DNA of 64,000 nucleotides from Neisseriaceae bacterium JH1-16 (GTDB taxonomy: Bacteria; Pseudomonadota; Gammaproteobacteria; Burkholderiales; Chromobacteriaceae). Below are positions 1 through 7,662 of this stretch, piece by piece (position 1 is the stretch's first letter; the number at the start of each line of letters is the position of its first letter). Location of the stretch: NCBI GenBank assembly GCA_025989215.1, contig JAPDNP010000004.1, positions 186,001 through 250,000 on the forward strand. The letters run 5' to 3'. The notes beneath the pieces were generated by a model. The model saw nothing but the letters and a program-made list of their open reading frames with translations, did no database searches and was not told where the DNA came from. The position numbers were made by a program, and so were the translations under genes.

Positions 1-579
1 CGCGAAGGTGAAATCAGCACCTCGAAATTCCGCACCTTGACCCAGGAGCTGGCGCGCCTGCTGGCCTACGAGGCCACCCGCGACTTCCAGCTCGAAACCA
101 TCACCATCGACGGCTGGTGCGGCCCGGTCGAAGTGCAGCAGATCAAGGGCAAGAAGGTCACCGTGGTGCCGATCCTGCGCGCCGGCCTCGGCATGCTCGA
201 AGGCGTGCTCGACATGGTGCCGTCGGCCAAGATCAGCGTGGTCGGCCTGTACCGCAACGAGGAAACCCTCGAGCCGGTGCCGTACTTCGACAAGTTCGTC
301 GACAGCCTGGACGAGCGCATCGCGCTGATCATCGACCCGATGCTCGCTACCGGCGGCTCGATGGTCGCCACCATCGACCTGCTGAAGCGCAAGGGCTGCA
401 AGCAGATCAAGGCGGTCGTGCTGGTCGCCGCGCCGGAAGGCGTCAAGGTGGTCAACGACGCGCACCCGGACGTGCAGATCTACACCGCCTCGCTCGACTC
501 GCACCTCGACGAGAACGGCTACATCATCCCGGGCCTGGGCGACGCCGGCGACAAGATCTTCGGCACCAAGCACGCCTGA
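1..579 (+). CDS. upp: Uracil phosphoribosyltransferase, 5' end outside window
   Basis: Converts uracil and PRPP to UMP in pyrimidine salvage in the cytosol. The frame is open from base 1 and shows 192 residues. Comparison with the usual 208-210 residues puts the true start about 50 bases before the window. The PRPP-binding motif DPMLATGGS begins at base 334, and the C-terminal uracil-binding stretch [17 protein letters not shown] is intact. A TTG at base 37 lies within the conserved N-terminal region and is not the start. It is followed by a strong terminator and then by uraA on the same strand, giving a salvage pair of enzyme and uptake carrier. Confidence 0.97.
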   Translation, partial: REGEISTSKFRTLTQELARLLAYEATRDFQLETITIDGWCGPVEVQQIKGKKVTVVPILRAGLGMLEGVLDMVPSAKISVVGLYRNEETLEPVPYFDKFVDSLDERIALIIDPMLATGGSMVATIDLLKRKGCKQIKAVVLVAAPEGVKVVNDAHPDVQIYTASLDSHLDENGYIIPGLGDAGDKIFGTKHA

Positions 580-595
580 TCGCGATGCGATTCTG

Positions 596-631
596 CAAAA
601 ACGCCGCCATGGATACAGGGCGGCGTTTTTT
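596..631 (+). terminator. Rho-independent terminator after upp
   Basis: AAAAACGCCGCC and GGCGGCGTTTTTT pair around a loop of about 10 bases, and the stem ends in a T run. It lies 17 bases after the upp stop. Confidence 0.9.
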
Positions 632-852
632 GAGGGCGGTAACAGCCGATTTAGCATCCGTCGCGAGCGGTCCTCAGCGGGGTGAAGAGCAGCGCAGAAA
701 CCGGAATGGACATGGAGTCCATGAGAATTTCTGATAGCTGAGCGAATCAATAGATTCGCTCGCAGGGCAGATGATCCCCGATCAGGGCCGCGCAGCAGGA
801 TGATGAACCAGCGCTAGAACCGCCACGCTTTCATGCACAAGGATAATTTTTC
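632..852 (+). other. upp-uraA intergenic leader with hairpins
   Basis: No gene is seen here. The stretch carries a perfect 9-bp stem (GAGCGAATC at 740-748, GATTCGCTC at 753-761, loop AATA) and a shorter TGGAC/GTCCA dyad near 706-722. Because it follows a terminator and precedes uraA, it probably holds the uraA promoter and an untranslated leader. I cannot match the hairpins to a named regulatory RNA. Confidence 0.4.
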
Positions 853-2097
853 ATGTTCAACCACGTAAAACAGGCCCTCGCCGGTGCGCAGATCCTGTTC
901 GTCGCCTTCGGCGCGATGGTGCTGGTGCCGCTGTTGACCGGCCTCAACCCGTCGATGGCCTTGCTCGGTGCCGGCATCGGCACCCTGCTGTTCCAACTGG
1001 TCACGCGCCGCCAGGTGCCGATCTTCCTCGGCTCCTCCTTCGCCTTCATCGCGCCGATCATCTACGCCACCCAGACCTGGGGCCTGCCGTCGACCATGTT
1101 CGGTCTGTTCGCCGCCGGCTTCATGTACTTCGTGTTCGCTTCGCTGGTGCGCTGGCGCGGCGTCGAGGCGGTCAACCGCCTGCTGCCGCCGGTGGTGATC
1201 GGCCCGGTGATCATGATCATCGGCCTGTCGGTCGCCGGCGTCGCCTCGAACATGGCAATGGGCCGTGCCGGTGGCCAGCAGGTGATCCCCTATGACACCG
1301 CTCTGCTGCTGGCCGGCGTATCGCTGGCCACCACGGTGATCGTGGCGATCTTCGGCCGCGGCATCTTCCGCCTGGTGCCGATCCTGGCAGGCGTCACCGT
1401 CGGCTATACGCTGGCCGGTTTCCTGGGCGTGGTCGACTTCGCCAAGATCGCCGCTGCACCGTGGTTCGCCATGCCGCACTTCATCACCCCCAAGGTGAAC
1501 TGGGCTGCCGCGCTGTTCATGCTGCCGGTGGCGATCGCTCCGGCGATCGAGCATATCGGCGGCGTGATGGCGATCGGCGGCGTGACCGGCAAGGACTACA
1601 CCCGCACCCCGGGCCTGCACCGCACCCTGGCCGGCGACGGCCTGGGCGTGTGCGTGGCCGGCCTGATCGGCGGCCCGCCGGTGACCACCTACGGCGAGGT
1701 AACCGGCGCGGTGATGATCACCAAGAACTTCAACCCGGTGATCATGACCTGGGCGGCGGTGTTCGCGATCGCGATGGCGTTCTTCGGCAAGTTCAACGCG
1801 CTGTTGCTGTCGATTCCGATGCCGGTAATGGGCGGCATCATGGTGCTGCTGTTCGGTACCATCGCCTCGATCGGTCTGAAGACGCTGGTCGAATCGAAGA
1901 TCGACCTGATGGCACCGCGCAATCTGGTGATCGTGTCGGTGGTGCTCACCAGCGGCATCGGCGCGCTGGAACTGAAGTTCGGCAGCTTCTCGCTGGTCGG
2001 CGTCGGCCTGTGCTCGATCCTAGCGATCCTGCTCAACCTGATCCTGCCGAAACAAGCGGAACGGCACGACGGCATTCCGGAAGGCCAGGACATCTAA
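853..2097 (+). CDS. uraA: Uracil permease, NCS2 family
   Basis: Proton-coupled uracil importer of the inner membrane. The protein is 414 residues and almost wholly hydrophobic, matching the 14-helix NCS2 (UraA/XanQ) fold. The two family acidic residues are present: E233 in PAIEHIGG and E282 in TTYGEVTG, corresponding to the uracil-binding and proton-coupling glutamates of UraA. AAGGA precedes the ATG by about 10 bases. It sits downstream of upp, which traps the imported uracil as UMP, and ends at a strong terminator. Confidence 0.95.
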   Translation: MFNHVKQALAGAQILFVAFGAMVLVPLLTGLNPSMALLGAGIGTLLFQLVTRRQVPIFLGSSFAFIAPIIYATQTWGLPSTMFGLFAAGFMYFVFASLVRWRGVEAVNRLLPPVVIGPVIMIIGLSVAGVASNMAMGRAGGQQVIPYDTALLLAGVSLATTVIVAIFGRGIFRLVPILAGVTVGYTLAGFLGVVDFAKIAAAPWFAMPHFITPKVNWAAALFMLPVAIAPAIEHIGGVMAIGGVTGKDYTRTPGLHRTLAGDGLGVCVAGLIGGPPVTTYGEVTGAVMITKNFNPVIMTWAAVFAIAMAFFGKFNALLLSIPMPVMGGIMVLLFGTIASIGLKTLVESKIDLMAPRNLVIVSVVLTSGIGALELKFGSFSLVGVGLCSILAILLNLILPKQAERHDGIPEGQDI

Positions 2098-2126
2098 AGT
2101 CGCAGTGCCTCTGCCCGACAGAACGA

Positions 2127-2152
2127 CCCGCACATTCCGTGCGGGTTTTTTT
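2127..2152 (+). terminator. Rho-independent terminator after uraA
   Basis: CCCGCAC (2127-2133) and GTGCGGG (2139-2145) pair across ATTCC and are followed by seven T. Confidence 0.92.
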
Positions 2153-2198
2153 ATAGGCACAGCTAGCTCCCCCTGGCGGGATGGCATGGGGCCATGGA

Positions 2199-2204
2199 TA
2201 TAAT
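2199..2204 (+). promoter_or_regulatory. Candidate -10 box for the isochorismatase-family gene
   Basis: A perfect TATAAT lies 36 bases before the ATG at 2240. No convincing -35 hexamer is seen 16-18 bases upstream. Confidence 0.4.
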
Positions 2205-2239
2205 GGAGCGGCGACACAATTAAAGAAGAGGGACGCAAT

Positions 2240-2794
2240 ATGCTGATGCAACGCGAGCACGCCACATTGCTGGTGGTAGACGTGCAGGAGAAACTGGCCC
2301 CGGCCGTCCATGACGCCGACGGCCTGCTGGCCCGGCTGCGCTGGCTGATCGGCGCCAGCCACGACCTCGGCGTACCGGTGCTGTTCTCCGAACAATACCC
2401 GAGGGGCCTCGGTCACACGGTGCCGGCACTGCTCGAAGTTGTGCCGAATGCCCGTACCGTCGAGAAGCTGCATTTCTCCTGCGTTGCCGGCGAGGGCCTG
2501 CCGGACGGCCTGATGCAGCGCGACCAGGTCATCGTCTGCGGTATGGAAACACATGTATGCGTGCTGCAGACGGTGCTCGACCTGCTCGACGAGGACAAGG
2601 AGGTGTTCGTGGTCAGCGATGCGGTGTCGAGCCGCCGCGAGGCCGATCACCAGGCGGGCCTGGCGCGGATGCGCGATGCCGGCGCCCATCTGGTCACCCG
2701 CGAAATGGTGCTGTTCGAGCTGCTGCACCAAGCCGGCACCGACGAGTTCAAGGCTGCCAGCAAGCGCTACCTGGTCGGCGAACAACCAGCTTGA
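2240..2794 (+). CDS. Isochorismatase-family cysteine hydrolase
   Basis: A 184-residue single-domain protein of the isochorismatase-like hydrolase superfamily (YcaC/nicotinamidase group). The catalytic triad is readable: D14 in LLVVDVQEKL, K76 in TVEKLHFSC, and the nucleophile C107 in GMETHVCVLQTVLDL. The cis-peptide region before the cysteine is conserved. A GAGGGA ribosome site precedes the ATG. It is probably cytosolic and monocistronic. The substrate cannot be told from sequence; nicotinamide, isochorismate or another amide/vinyl ether are all known in the family. A head-to-head TTCGGCCAAC pair lies 8 bases past the stop. Confidence 0.85.
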   Translation: MLMQREHATLLVVDVQEKLAPAVHDADGLLARLRWLIGASHDLGVPVLFSEQYPRGLGHTVPALLEVVPNARTVEKLHFSCVAGEGLPDGLMQRDQVIVCGMETHVCVLQTVLDLLDEDKEVFVVSDAVSSRREADHQAGLARMRDAGAHLVTREMVLFELLHQAGTDEFKAASKRYLVGEQPA

Positions 2795-2801
2795 CCCCCA
2801 G

Positions 2802-2829
2802 GGTTGGCCGAAGCACGCTTCGGCCAACC
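2802..2829. repeat. Inverted pair of the TTCGGCCAAC motif
   Basis: GTTGGCCGAA (2803-2812) and TTCGGCCAAC (2819-2828) form 13-bp arms 8 bases after the preceding stop. The hairpin is terminator-like but has no T run. It is one of the paired intergenic copies of the candidate uptake sequence. Confidence 0.85.
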
Positions 2830-2948
2830 TTGTCTGCCCTGCCCCCGGTCAGCCCGCCCTGCTCTTGCCGTCTGGCAGCCCAATAGGTGCAATTTTGCGG
2901 CGATCCCCCTATCCTGTGGGTCCTATCCATTCATTCAGGAATCCCTCG

Positions 2949-3287
2949 ATGACGATCACCAGCAACTTCCAGGCGAATTTGGCCAACCTGCCGGCAACCG
3001 ATGCCATCGACGCACTGGAACTCGTCAGCTCGGCCGGCGCCGTCATCGCCCGGCTGGAGAACCGCCCCGGCACCGCCGGTTCGGTACGGGTCTACCACGC
3101 CCTGTTAAAGGAATTCGGCGAGATCAACCAGGCCGCTGCACAGCGCGGCTTGGAAATCTATGCCGAGCACGTCGCCGATGCGCGCAACAACCCGGGCAAG
3201 CACCCGAATATCGACCGACTGTTCCCGATCGCCGACCACGCCGTGCCGGCACTGCAGGTCAGCGTGTTCGCCAACATCGCCAGCTAA
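2949..3287 (+). CDS. DUF2322-like small protein
   Basis: A 112-residue acidic soluble protein with no signal peptide and no membrane segment. It resembles, from memory of the family, the DUF2322 proteins of Neisseriales and Pasteurellaceae, with the pattern DALELVSSAGAVIARLENRPG near residues 20-40 and HPNIDRLF near residue 90. No function is known. It stands alone, with its own upstream gap of 150 bases containing a motif pair, and ends at a strong bidirectional terminator shared with rhlE. Family assignment is recall-based and moderately sure; the reading frame itself is clear. Confidence 0.75.
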   Translation: MTITSNFQANLANLPATDAIDALELVSSAGAVIARLENRPGTAGSVRVYHALLKEFGEINQAAAQRGLEIYAEHVADARNNPGKHPNIDRLFPIADHAVPALQVSVFANIAS

Positions 3288-3303
3288 TCAAGTCCGCTTC
3301 GAT

Positions 3304-3346
3304 CCAATAAAAAACGGAAGCCCACAAGGCTTCCGTTTTTTATTGG
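3304..3346. terminator. Bidirectional terminator between the DUF2322-like gene and rhlE
   Basis: A perfect 19-bp stem (3304-3322 with 3328-3346) has loop CACAA. The stem includes AAAAAA/TTTTTT, so it can act on both convergent transcripts. Confidence 0.95.
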
Positions 3347-3356
3347 CAGACCGCGC

Positions 3357-4772
3357 TCAGCGCAGCGGCTCGACCTTATAACGCGGCGGCAGCAGCAAGG
3401 CCGGCACCTCGCGCTTGCGCTTACCGCGCACCAGCCGCCCCGGAATCAGCGGAAACTCGAGGCCGTCGTTCGACTCATCGCGGCTGGCTGCCGGCTTGCC
3501 ACGCGACGGAGCGGCACGGTCGCTGCGACCATTACCGGCCGCTTGGCGCGGAGCAGGAGCACGGGTGACTGGCGCCGCCGCTTCCTCGCGCTTGAGCGAT
3601 GCCTCCTCACGCTTCGGCGGCGTCATCCACGACGGCCAGAAGCCCTCCACCGGTTGCGCCTGCAACTGCTGACGAGTCAACTTCTCGATCGACTCGAGCT
3701 GCCTCTGCTCTTCCTCGGCCATCAGCGAGATCGCCACCCCCTTGGCGCCGGCCCGGCCGGTACGGCCGATGCGGTGCACATAGTCTTCCGGCGAATTGGG
3801 CATCTCGTAATTGACCACGAACGGCAGCTCGCTCACGTCCAGGCCGCGGGCGGCCACGTCGGTGGCGACCAGCACGCGCAACTCGCCCGACTTGAAGGCC
3901 GCCAGCGTTTCAAGCCGCACACCCTGTGCCTTGTCGCCGTGGATTGCCTCGACCGACAGACCGCGGCGCTTCAGGTCGCGCGCCACCTGGTCGACGCTCT
4001 GCTTGGTCTTGCAGAACACGATCACCTGGCTCATGTCGCGCGACTTGATCAGGTGCTCGAGCAGGCCGCGCTTGCGGCCTGTATCCACCGCGTACACCAG
4101 CTGTTCGACCTGATCGGACGTGGCGTTCTGGCGCGCCACCTCGATCAGCTCCGGCGCGCGCATGAAGTCTTCGGCCAACTTCTTGATCTCCGGCGCGAAG
4201 GTCGCCGAGAACAGCAAGGTCTGGCGCTCCTTGGGCAACATGCCGAGAATCTTGCGGATGTCGTTGATGAAGCCCATGTCGAGCATCCGGTCGGCCTCGT
4301 CCAGCACCAGGATGTCGACCTTGTTCAGCTGAATCGTCTTCTGGCCGACATGGTCGAGCAGACGCCCCGGCGTCGCCACCACGATCTCCACGCCGCGGCG
4401 CAGGTCCTGGGTCTGCGGGTCCATGTTCACGCCGCCGAACACCACGGTATGGCGCAACGGCAGATACTTGGTGTACGCCTTGACGTTGACCGCGATCTGG
4501 TCGGCCAACTCGCGGGTCGGCGACAGGATCAGCGCGCGCACCGGATGCATCGCCGGCGAAGCGCTGTTGGACGCGAACTTCTTCAGCCGCTCGAGAATCG
4601 GCAGCATGAACGCGGCGGTCTTGCCGGTGCCGGTCTGTGCGGCGGCCAGCAAGTCGCGGCCGCTCAACACTTTCGGGATCGCCGCCGCCTGGATCGGGGT
4701 CGCCTCGCTGTAACCCAGCTCGTCGATCGCCCGCAGGATCTCGGGCGCCAGCCCCAGCTCTGCAAAAGACAT
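3357..4772 (-). CDS. rhlE: DEAD-box ATP-dependent RNA helicase, RhlE type
   Basis: Unwinds structured RNA in ribosome assembly and mRNA turnover. The start is set at MSFAELGL, where AGGAG lies 8 bases upstream, giving 471 residues; an upstream in-frame ATG at 4829 would add 19 residues with no family match. The Q motif covers residues 3-28, AQTGTGKT 45-52, DEAD 158-161, SAT 189-191 and HRIGRTGR 333-340. Residues from about 380 to the end form a basic, low-complexity tail rich in K, R, A and P, as usual for RhlE C-termini. It is convergent with the DUF2322-like gene and has a terminator at each end. Confidence 0.95.
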   Translation of the reverse strand: MSFAELGLAPEILRAIDELGYSEATPIQAAAIPKVLSGRDLLAAAQTGTGKTAAFMLPILERLKKFASNSASPAMHPVRALILSPTRELADQIAVNVKAYTKYLPLRHTVVFGGVNMDPQTQDLRRGVEIVVATPGRLLDHVGQKTIQLNKVDILVLDEADRMLDMGFINDIRKILGMLPKERQTLLFSATFAPEIKKLAEDFMRAPELIEVARQNATSDQVEQLVYAVDTGRKRGLLEHLIKSRDMSQVIVFCKTKQSVDQVARDLKRRGLSVEAIHGDKAQGVRLETLAAFKSGELRVLVATDVAARGLDVSELPFVVNYEMPNSPEDYVHRIGRTGRAGAKGVAISLMAEEEQRQLESIEKLTRQQLQAQPVEGFWPSWMTPPKREEASLKREEAAAPVTRAPAPRQAAGNGRSDRAAPSRGKPAASRDESNDGLEFPLIPGRLVRGKRKREVPALLLPPRYKVEPLR

Positions 4773-4883
4773 TCCATTACTCCTGCAACAGGAAGGGCTG
4801 GCCGACTCCGTCCGTGCGGAATCGGCCAACCCTTGGTGTTAGTTCATCAATCAGTATCAATCGGGCCGGCGCCCAAATAAAGT

Positions 4884-4910
4884 ACGCCGCCCCCTCGGTC
4901 GGGGCGGCGT
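4884..4910 (-). terminator. Terminator after the CobD/CbiB-like gene
   Basis: ACGCCGCCCC (4884-4893) and GGGGCGGCGT (4901-4910) flank a 7-base loop. On the minus strand the stem is followed by ACTTTATTTG. Confidence 0.75.
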
Positions 4911-4923
4911 TGCGTGGGGTGAC

Positions 4924-5844
4924 TCAGCCGAGCAGACGGGCCACGCTCAACAGCAGGACCACCGCCAGCCATAGCAGCACACAGCGCCACACCAGGCCGA
5001 CCGCGCTCTTCAGGAAACTCGGATCGGCCGGATCGCCCAAGCCCAGTTCGGGGCGGAAGCGCACCGTGTAGTCCTGGCGCAGTGGATCACCCAGCTTCAC
5101 GCCGATCGCGCCGGCGGCGGTCGCCAACAGAATGCCGTTGGCATAGTTACCCCAGGTGCGCGCCTGCGAGCGCCAGCAATAGATGGCGTCCTCGAAGTCG
5201 CCCATCACCGCGAAGCTCGCCGCGGTCAGTCGCACCGGCAGCCAGTCGAGCCAGTACGAGGTGCTCGAGGCGAAACGGCCGAACTGGTCGTCTTCCTGGC
5301 TGCGCTCGCCCCATTTCTGGCCGAGCATCGTCACCAACCGGTACAGCACCGCGCCGACAGGACCGGGCAGCACCACGAACCAGAACATCGTGCCGAACAC
5401 GTGGCGGTAGCTGTCCACTACCCCCTGCTCGATCGCAAGCCGCGACATTTCCTCGGTCGACAGCTCCGCGGTCGGCTGACCGGTCCAGTCGCGCAGCGAC
5501 TGACGGGCATCGAGATCACGCCCCTCGTTCAGCGCCCGCGACATGTCGGAGAAGGCGCTGGAGAAGTGCCTGAAACCCATCGTCAGGTACAGGATCAACA
5601 CGTTCCACGCCAGTGCCAGAATCGGGCTGAGGCGGTACAGGAGCGCATACACGCCCCACGCCAGCAACACCGGCGGCACGACGGCAACCAGCCAGGCGAA
5701 CACGCCATGGCGGTTGGAGCCGGCGTTGAAATTGCGCTCCAGCTGGTTAGCGTAACGGGTGAACAGCAACCAGACGCGGTTGCGGTTGCCAAGTGGGCGC
5801 AGCTGCTCGAGGGCGAGCGCCAGAATAAGAGATAACAGGGTCAT
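4924..5844 (-). CDS. CobD/CbiB-like integral membrane protein
   Basis: A 306-residue inner-membrane protein starting MTLLSLILALALEQLRPL, with hydrophobic segments near residues 1-10, 48-85, 155-175 and at the C-terminus. The layout and the conserved acidic/aromatic central segment resemble the CobD/CbiB and AmpE-like families. No other cobalamin genes lie nearby, so a corrin role is doubtful; many betaproteobacteria carry this paralogue with no assigned job. The start at 5844 was preferred to one 12 residues earlier because the first hydrophobic helix begins there. It is transcribed separately from the flagellar genes upstream on the same strand. Confidence 0.7.
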   Translation of the reverse strand: MTLLSLILALALEQLRPLGNRNRVWLLFTRYANQLERNFNAGSNRHGVFAWLVAVVPPVLLAWGVYALLYRLSPILALAWNVLILYLTMGFRHFSSAFSDMSRALNEGRDLDARQSLRDWTGQPTAELSTEEMSRLAIEQGVVDSYRHVFGTMFWFVVLPGPVGAVLYRLVTMLGQKWGERSQEDDQFGRFASSTSYWLDWLPVRLTAASFAVMGDFEDAIYCWRSQARTWGNYANGILLATAAGAIGVKLGDPLRQDYTVRFRPELGLGDPADPSFLKSAVGLVWRCVLLWLAVVLLLSVARLLG

Positions 5845-5939
5845 CGGTATCGGGGGGGTTGATCGCAGGCCCAGCGCCAAGATACCACAGTTGACGCAAC
5901 GGCGCCCACCGAAGGCGGGTGGGCGCTAGAAGGAGTAAC

Positions 5940-6404
5940 TCAGACCGAACCGAAGCGTCGGCCACCGCCCAGCGAGGGCGCGCTGCCGTCGCGCTCGTAG
6001 CCCAGGGTACTGATCGCCGCTTCGCGCAGCACGTTCAGCGCCTCGTCGGTACGCTCGAGCTTATCGTTGATGAACTGGCCGTTCAGGTTGTTGATGGCCT
6101 GCACCTTGTGCAGGGCTCCCTGCAACGCGTGCCAGGCCAGCGTCGCCGCCGGCTTGTCGACGAGCCAGTCGTGGAGCACCTCCGGTGTCTGGATACCCAG
6201 CTCGAACAGACAGCGTTCGCGCAAGACCGACAGCGAAGCCAGCTCTTCGAGCAGCGCCACCTTGGCACGAGCGACCGGTTCGAGGTACAGCGCCGATCCG
6301 CCGATCAGTACACGCTGTTCCTCATTCAGCACTTCGCCCAGCCGGATCAGCTGGGCGGTTTCACTTTCGCAAGCAGCGGTAAAGCGCAGCACGACATCAC
6401 TCAT
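5940..6404 (-). CDS. flgN: Flagellar export chaperone FlgN
   Basis: Chaperone for the hook-filament junction proteins FlgK and FlgL before type III export. The 154-residue, mostly helical acidic protein matches FlgN length and has the usual C-terminal pattern NLNGQFINDKLERTDEALNVL near residues 108-128. It is the last gene of flgA-flgM-flgN on the minus strand, 42 bases after flgM, the order known in Salmonella and many betaproteobacteria. A second in-frame ATG two codons upstream (6410) is also possible. It probably shares the sigma-28 promoter in front of flgM. Confidence 0.9.
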   Translation of the reverse strand: MSDVVLRFTAACESETAQLIRLGEVLNEEQRVLIGGSALYLEPVARAKVALLEELASLSVLRERCLFELGIQTPEVLHDWLVDKPAATLAWHALQGALHKVQAINNLNGQFINDKLERTDEALNVLREAAISTLGYERDGSAPSLGGGRRFGSV

Positions 6405-6446
6405 GCACAACTCTCTCAGTCAGGACGAAGCGGACGTCCCCGCGGC

Positions 6447-6740
6447 TTAGCGCCCGAGCAGCTCGCGTGCCGACGCGATCAAGCCATCGGCGATCGCGCC
6501 CGGATTCACCTCGAAGGTGCCGGCAGCAATCGCGGAGCGGATCGCCTCGACCTTGCCGGCGTCGAAGGCCGACTCGGAGGAAGCACTGCGCTCGACGGCG
6601 CTGATCTGGCTCGCCAGCGGATTGATCGCCACATTGTCGGTGGCGCCGCCGGCTGTGCCTTGCGCGTCGTCATCCTTACGGACGGCGCGGGCCTGCGTGC
6701 CGTAAACGGAGGCAAGGCTGCGGTTGGTCTCGACTTTCAT
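6447..6740 (-). CDS. flgM: Anti-sigma-28 factor FlgM
   Basis: Binds and holds FliA (sigma-28) until the hook is complete, then leaves through the export channel. It has 97 residues, starting MKVETNRSLASVYGTQ, and the conserved sigma-binding C-terminus begins near residue 65 with KVEAIRSAIAAGTFEVNPG. The start at 6740 was chosen over an upstream ATG at 6791 because it fits the family N-terminus. A near-perfect FliA promoter ends 38 bases before this ATG, giving the classic autoregulated late expression in addition to read-through from flgA. Confidence 0.95.
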   Translation of the reverse strand: MKVETNRSLASVYGTQARAVRKDDDAQGTAGGATDNVAINPLASQISAVERSASSESAFDAGKVEAIRSAIAAGTFEVNPGAIADGLIASARELLGR

Positions 6741-6778
6741 AAAAAATCCTTGTGCTCGGCATTGCGTTATTACTGCAA

Positions 6779-6805
6779 TTATCGGCGACAAGTCTGCAAT
6801 CTTTA
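6779..6805 (-). promoter_or_regulatory. Sigma-28 (FliA) promoter of flgM
   Basis: On the minus strand TAAAGATT (6798-6805), 11 bases, then GCCGATAA (6779-6786). The consensus is TAAAGTTT-N11-GCCGATAA, so the -10 is perfect and the -35 differs at one base. It lies in the flgA-flgM gap. Confidence 0.92.
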
Positions 6806-6823
6806 ACGGTTTTTTCCGACGGC

Positions 6824-7507
6824 TCAGTAGCGCACCTGCACGGTGCCATCCTGCTGAGCAACCCCTTGCACCAGCCGACCGGAGTTCATCCGCACCGTCA
6901 CCACTTCGCCGACCGCCGCATTGCGATTGGCGGTACCGTCGGCGAGCACGGCAAAGCCGTCACCGCTGGCGTTCACCTGGACCTTCTGGCCGGCCTTCAC
7001 CACCTGCGGCGGGCGCAGCATGAAGGCGCGCAGCCAGGCGCCGGCCGGAATGCCGCTGCGGGCAGTCAGGCCGACCGCCTCGTTCGGGTCCTGCAGCACG
7101 CTGCGGCCCAGCGCCTTGTTCGCCACCACCACCCGCTGCACATCGGCACTGCCCAGCACCTCGCCCGCGCCGATCGCCCGGGTAGTGACCATGCCGTAGC
7201 GGGTTTCGCTGATTGTTACCGGCACCTTCACGGCCCAACCCGCCCCCGGGCAGGCCACGTTCAGCTGAGCACTGCCGCTGGCCTCTTCACCCGGCGGCCA
7301 ACTGACCTTCGGTGTCTGGGCGCAGGGCTTCAGGCCGTCGAGCACGGTGAGCGGACCCAGCTGATAGCTGGCCTGGCGGTGCTGCAGCTCGGCATCGAGG
7401 AAGCGCTGCACGGCACGCTCGACCGAACCCGAGCCCGGTGCCGCGGCCATCGCCAGCGGCGCCAGCCCCAGCAGCAGAAGGAAAATCCTGTTCAACATAT
7501 CGAGCAT
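6824..7507 (-). CDS. flgA: Flagellar basal body P-ring formation protein FlgA
   Basis: Periplasmic chaperone that assists FlgI in building the P-ring around the flagellar rod. A 227-residue protein with an N-terminal signal peptide (hydrophobic LLLLGLAPLAMA, cleavage near residue 22) followed by the SAF/ChapFlgA domain: TRAIGAGEVLGSADVQ, ASGIPAG-type turn SGIPAGAWL, and the C-terminal motif VTVRMNSGRLVQGVAQQDG. ATG codons at 7507 and 7498 are both possible; 7507 has AGAG upstream. First gene of the flgA-flgM-flgN block, divergent from the esterase autotransporter. Confidence 0.93.
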   Translation of the reverse strand: MLDMLNRIFLLLLGLAPLAMAAAPGSGSVERAVQRFLDAELQHRQASYQLGPLTVLDGLKPCAQTPKVSWPPGEEASGSAQLNVACPGAGWAVKVPVTISETRYGMVTTRAIGAGEVLGSADVQRVVVANKALGRSVLQDPNEAVGLTARSGIPAGAWLRAFMLRPPQVVKAGQKVQVNASGDGFAVLADGTANRNAAVGEVVTVRMNSGRLVQGVAQQDGTVQVRY

Positions 7508-7560
7508 TGTAACTCTGCCAACACGCAAAACCCACTATCCCGCAAAAAACCCAAAGCTTA

Positions 7561-7588
7561 TTGACAGGTACAACTAGCATGCAATAAA
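7561..7588 (+). promoter_or_regulatory. Candidate sigma-70 promoter of the esterase autotransporter
   Basis: A perfect TTGACA (7561-7566) is followed after 16-17 bases by AATAAA/ATAAAC (7583-7589). It lies about 75 bases before the ATG. The -10 is imperfect. Confidence 0.5.
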
Positions 7589-7662
7589 CATATCAGGTAG
7601 AGCGCTAGCTCCATACAGATGTTTGATCGGAATAGACCAAAAACAAAAGGGGAAACTGTTTC

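Noticed and set aside
2995-3004. TTTGGCCAAC-like word in the DUF2322-like gene region and many TTCGGCCAGC words
   Set aside because: One-mismatch forms are common because GCC AGC and GCC AAC are frequent codon pairs; only exact copies were counted.
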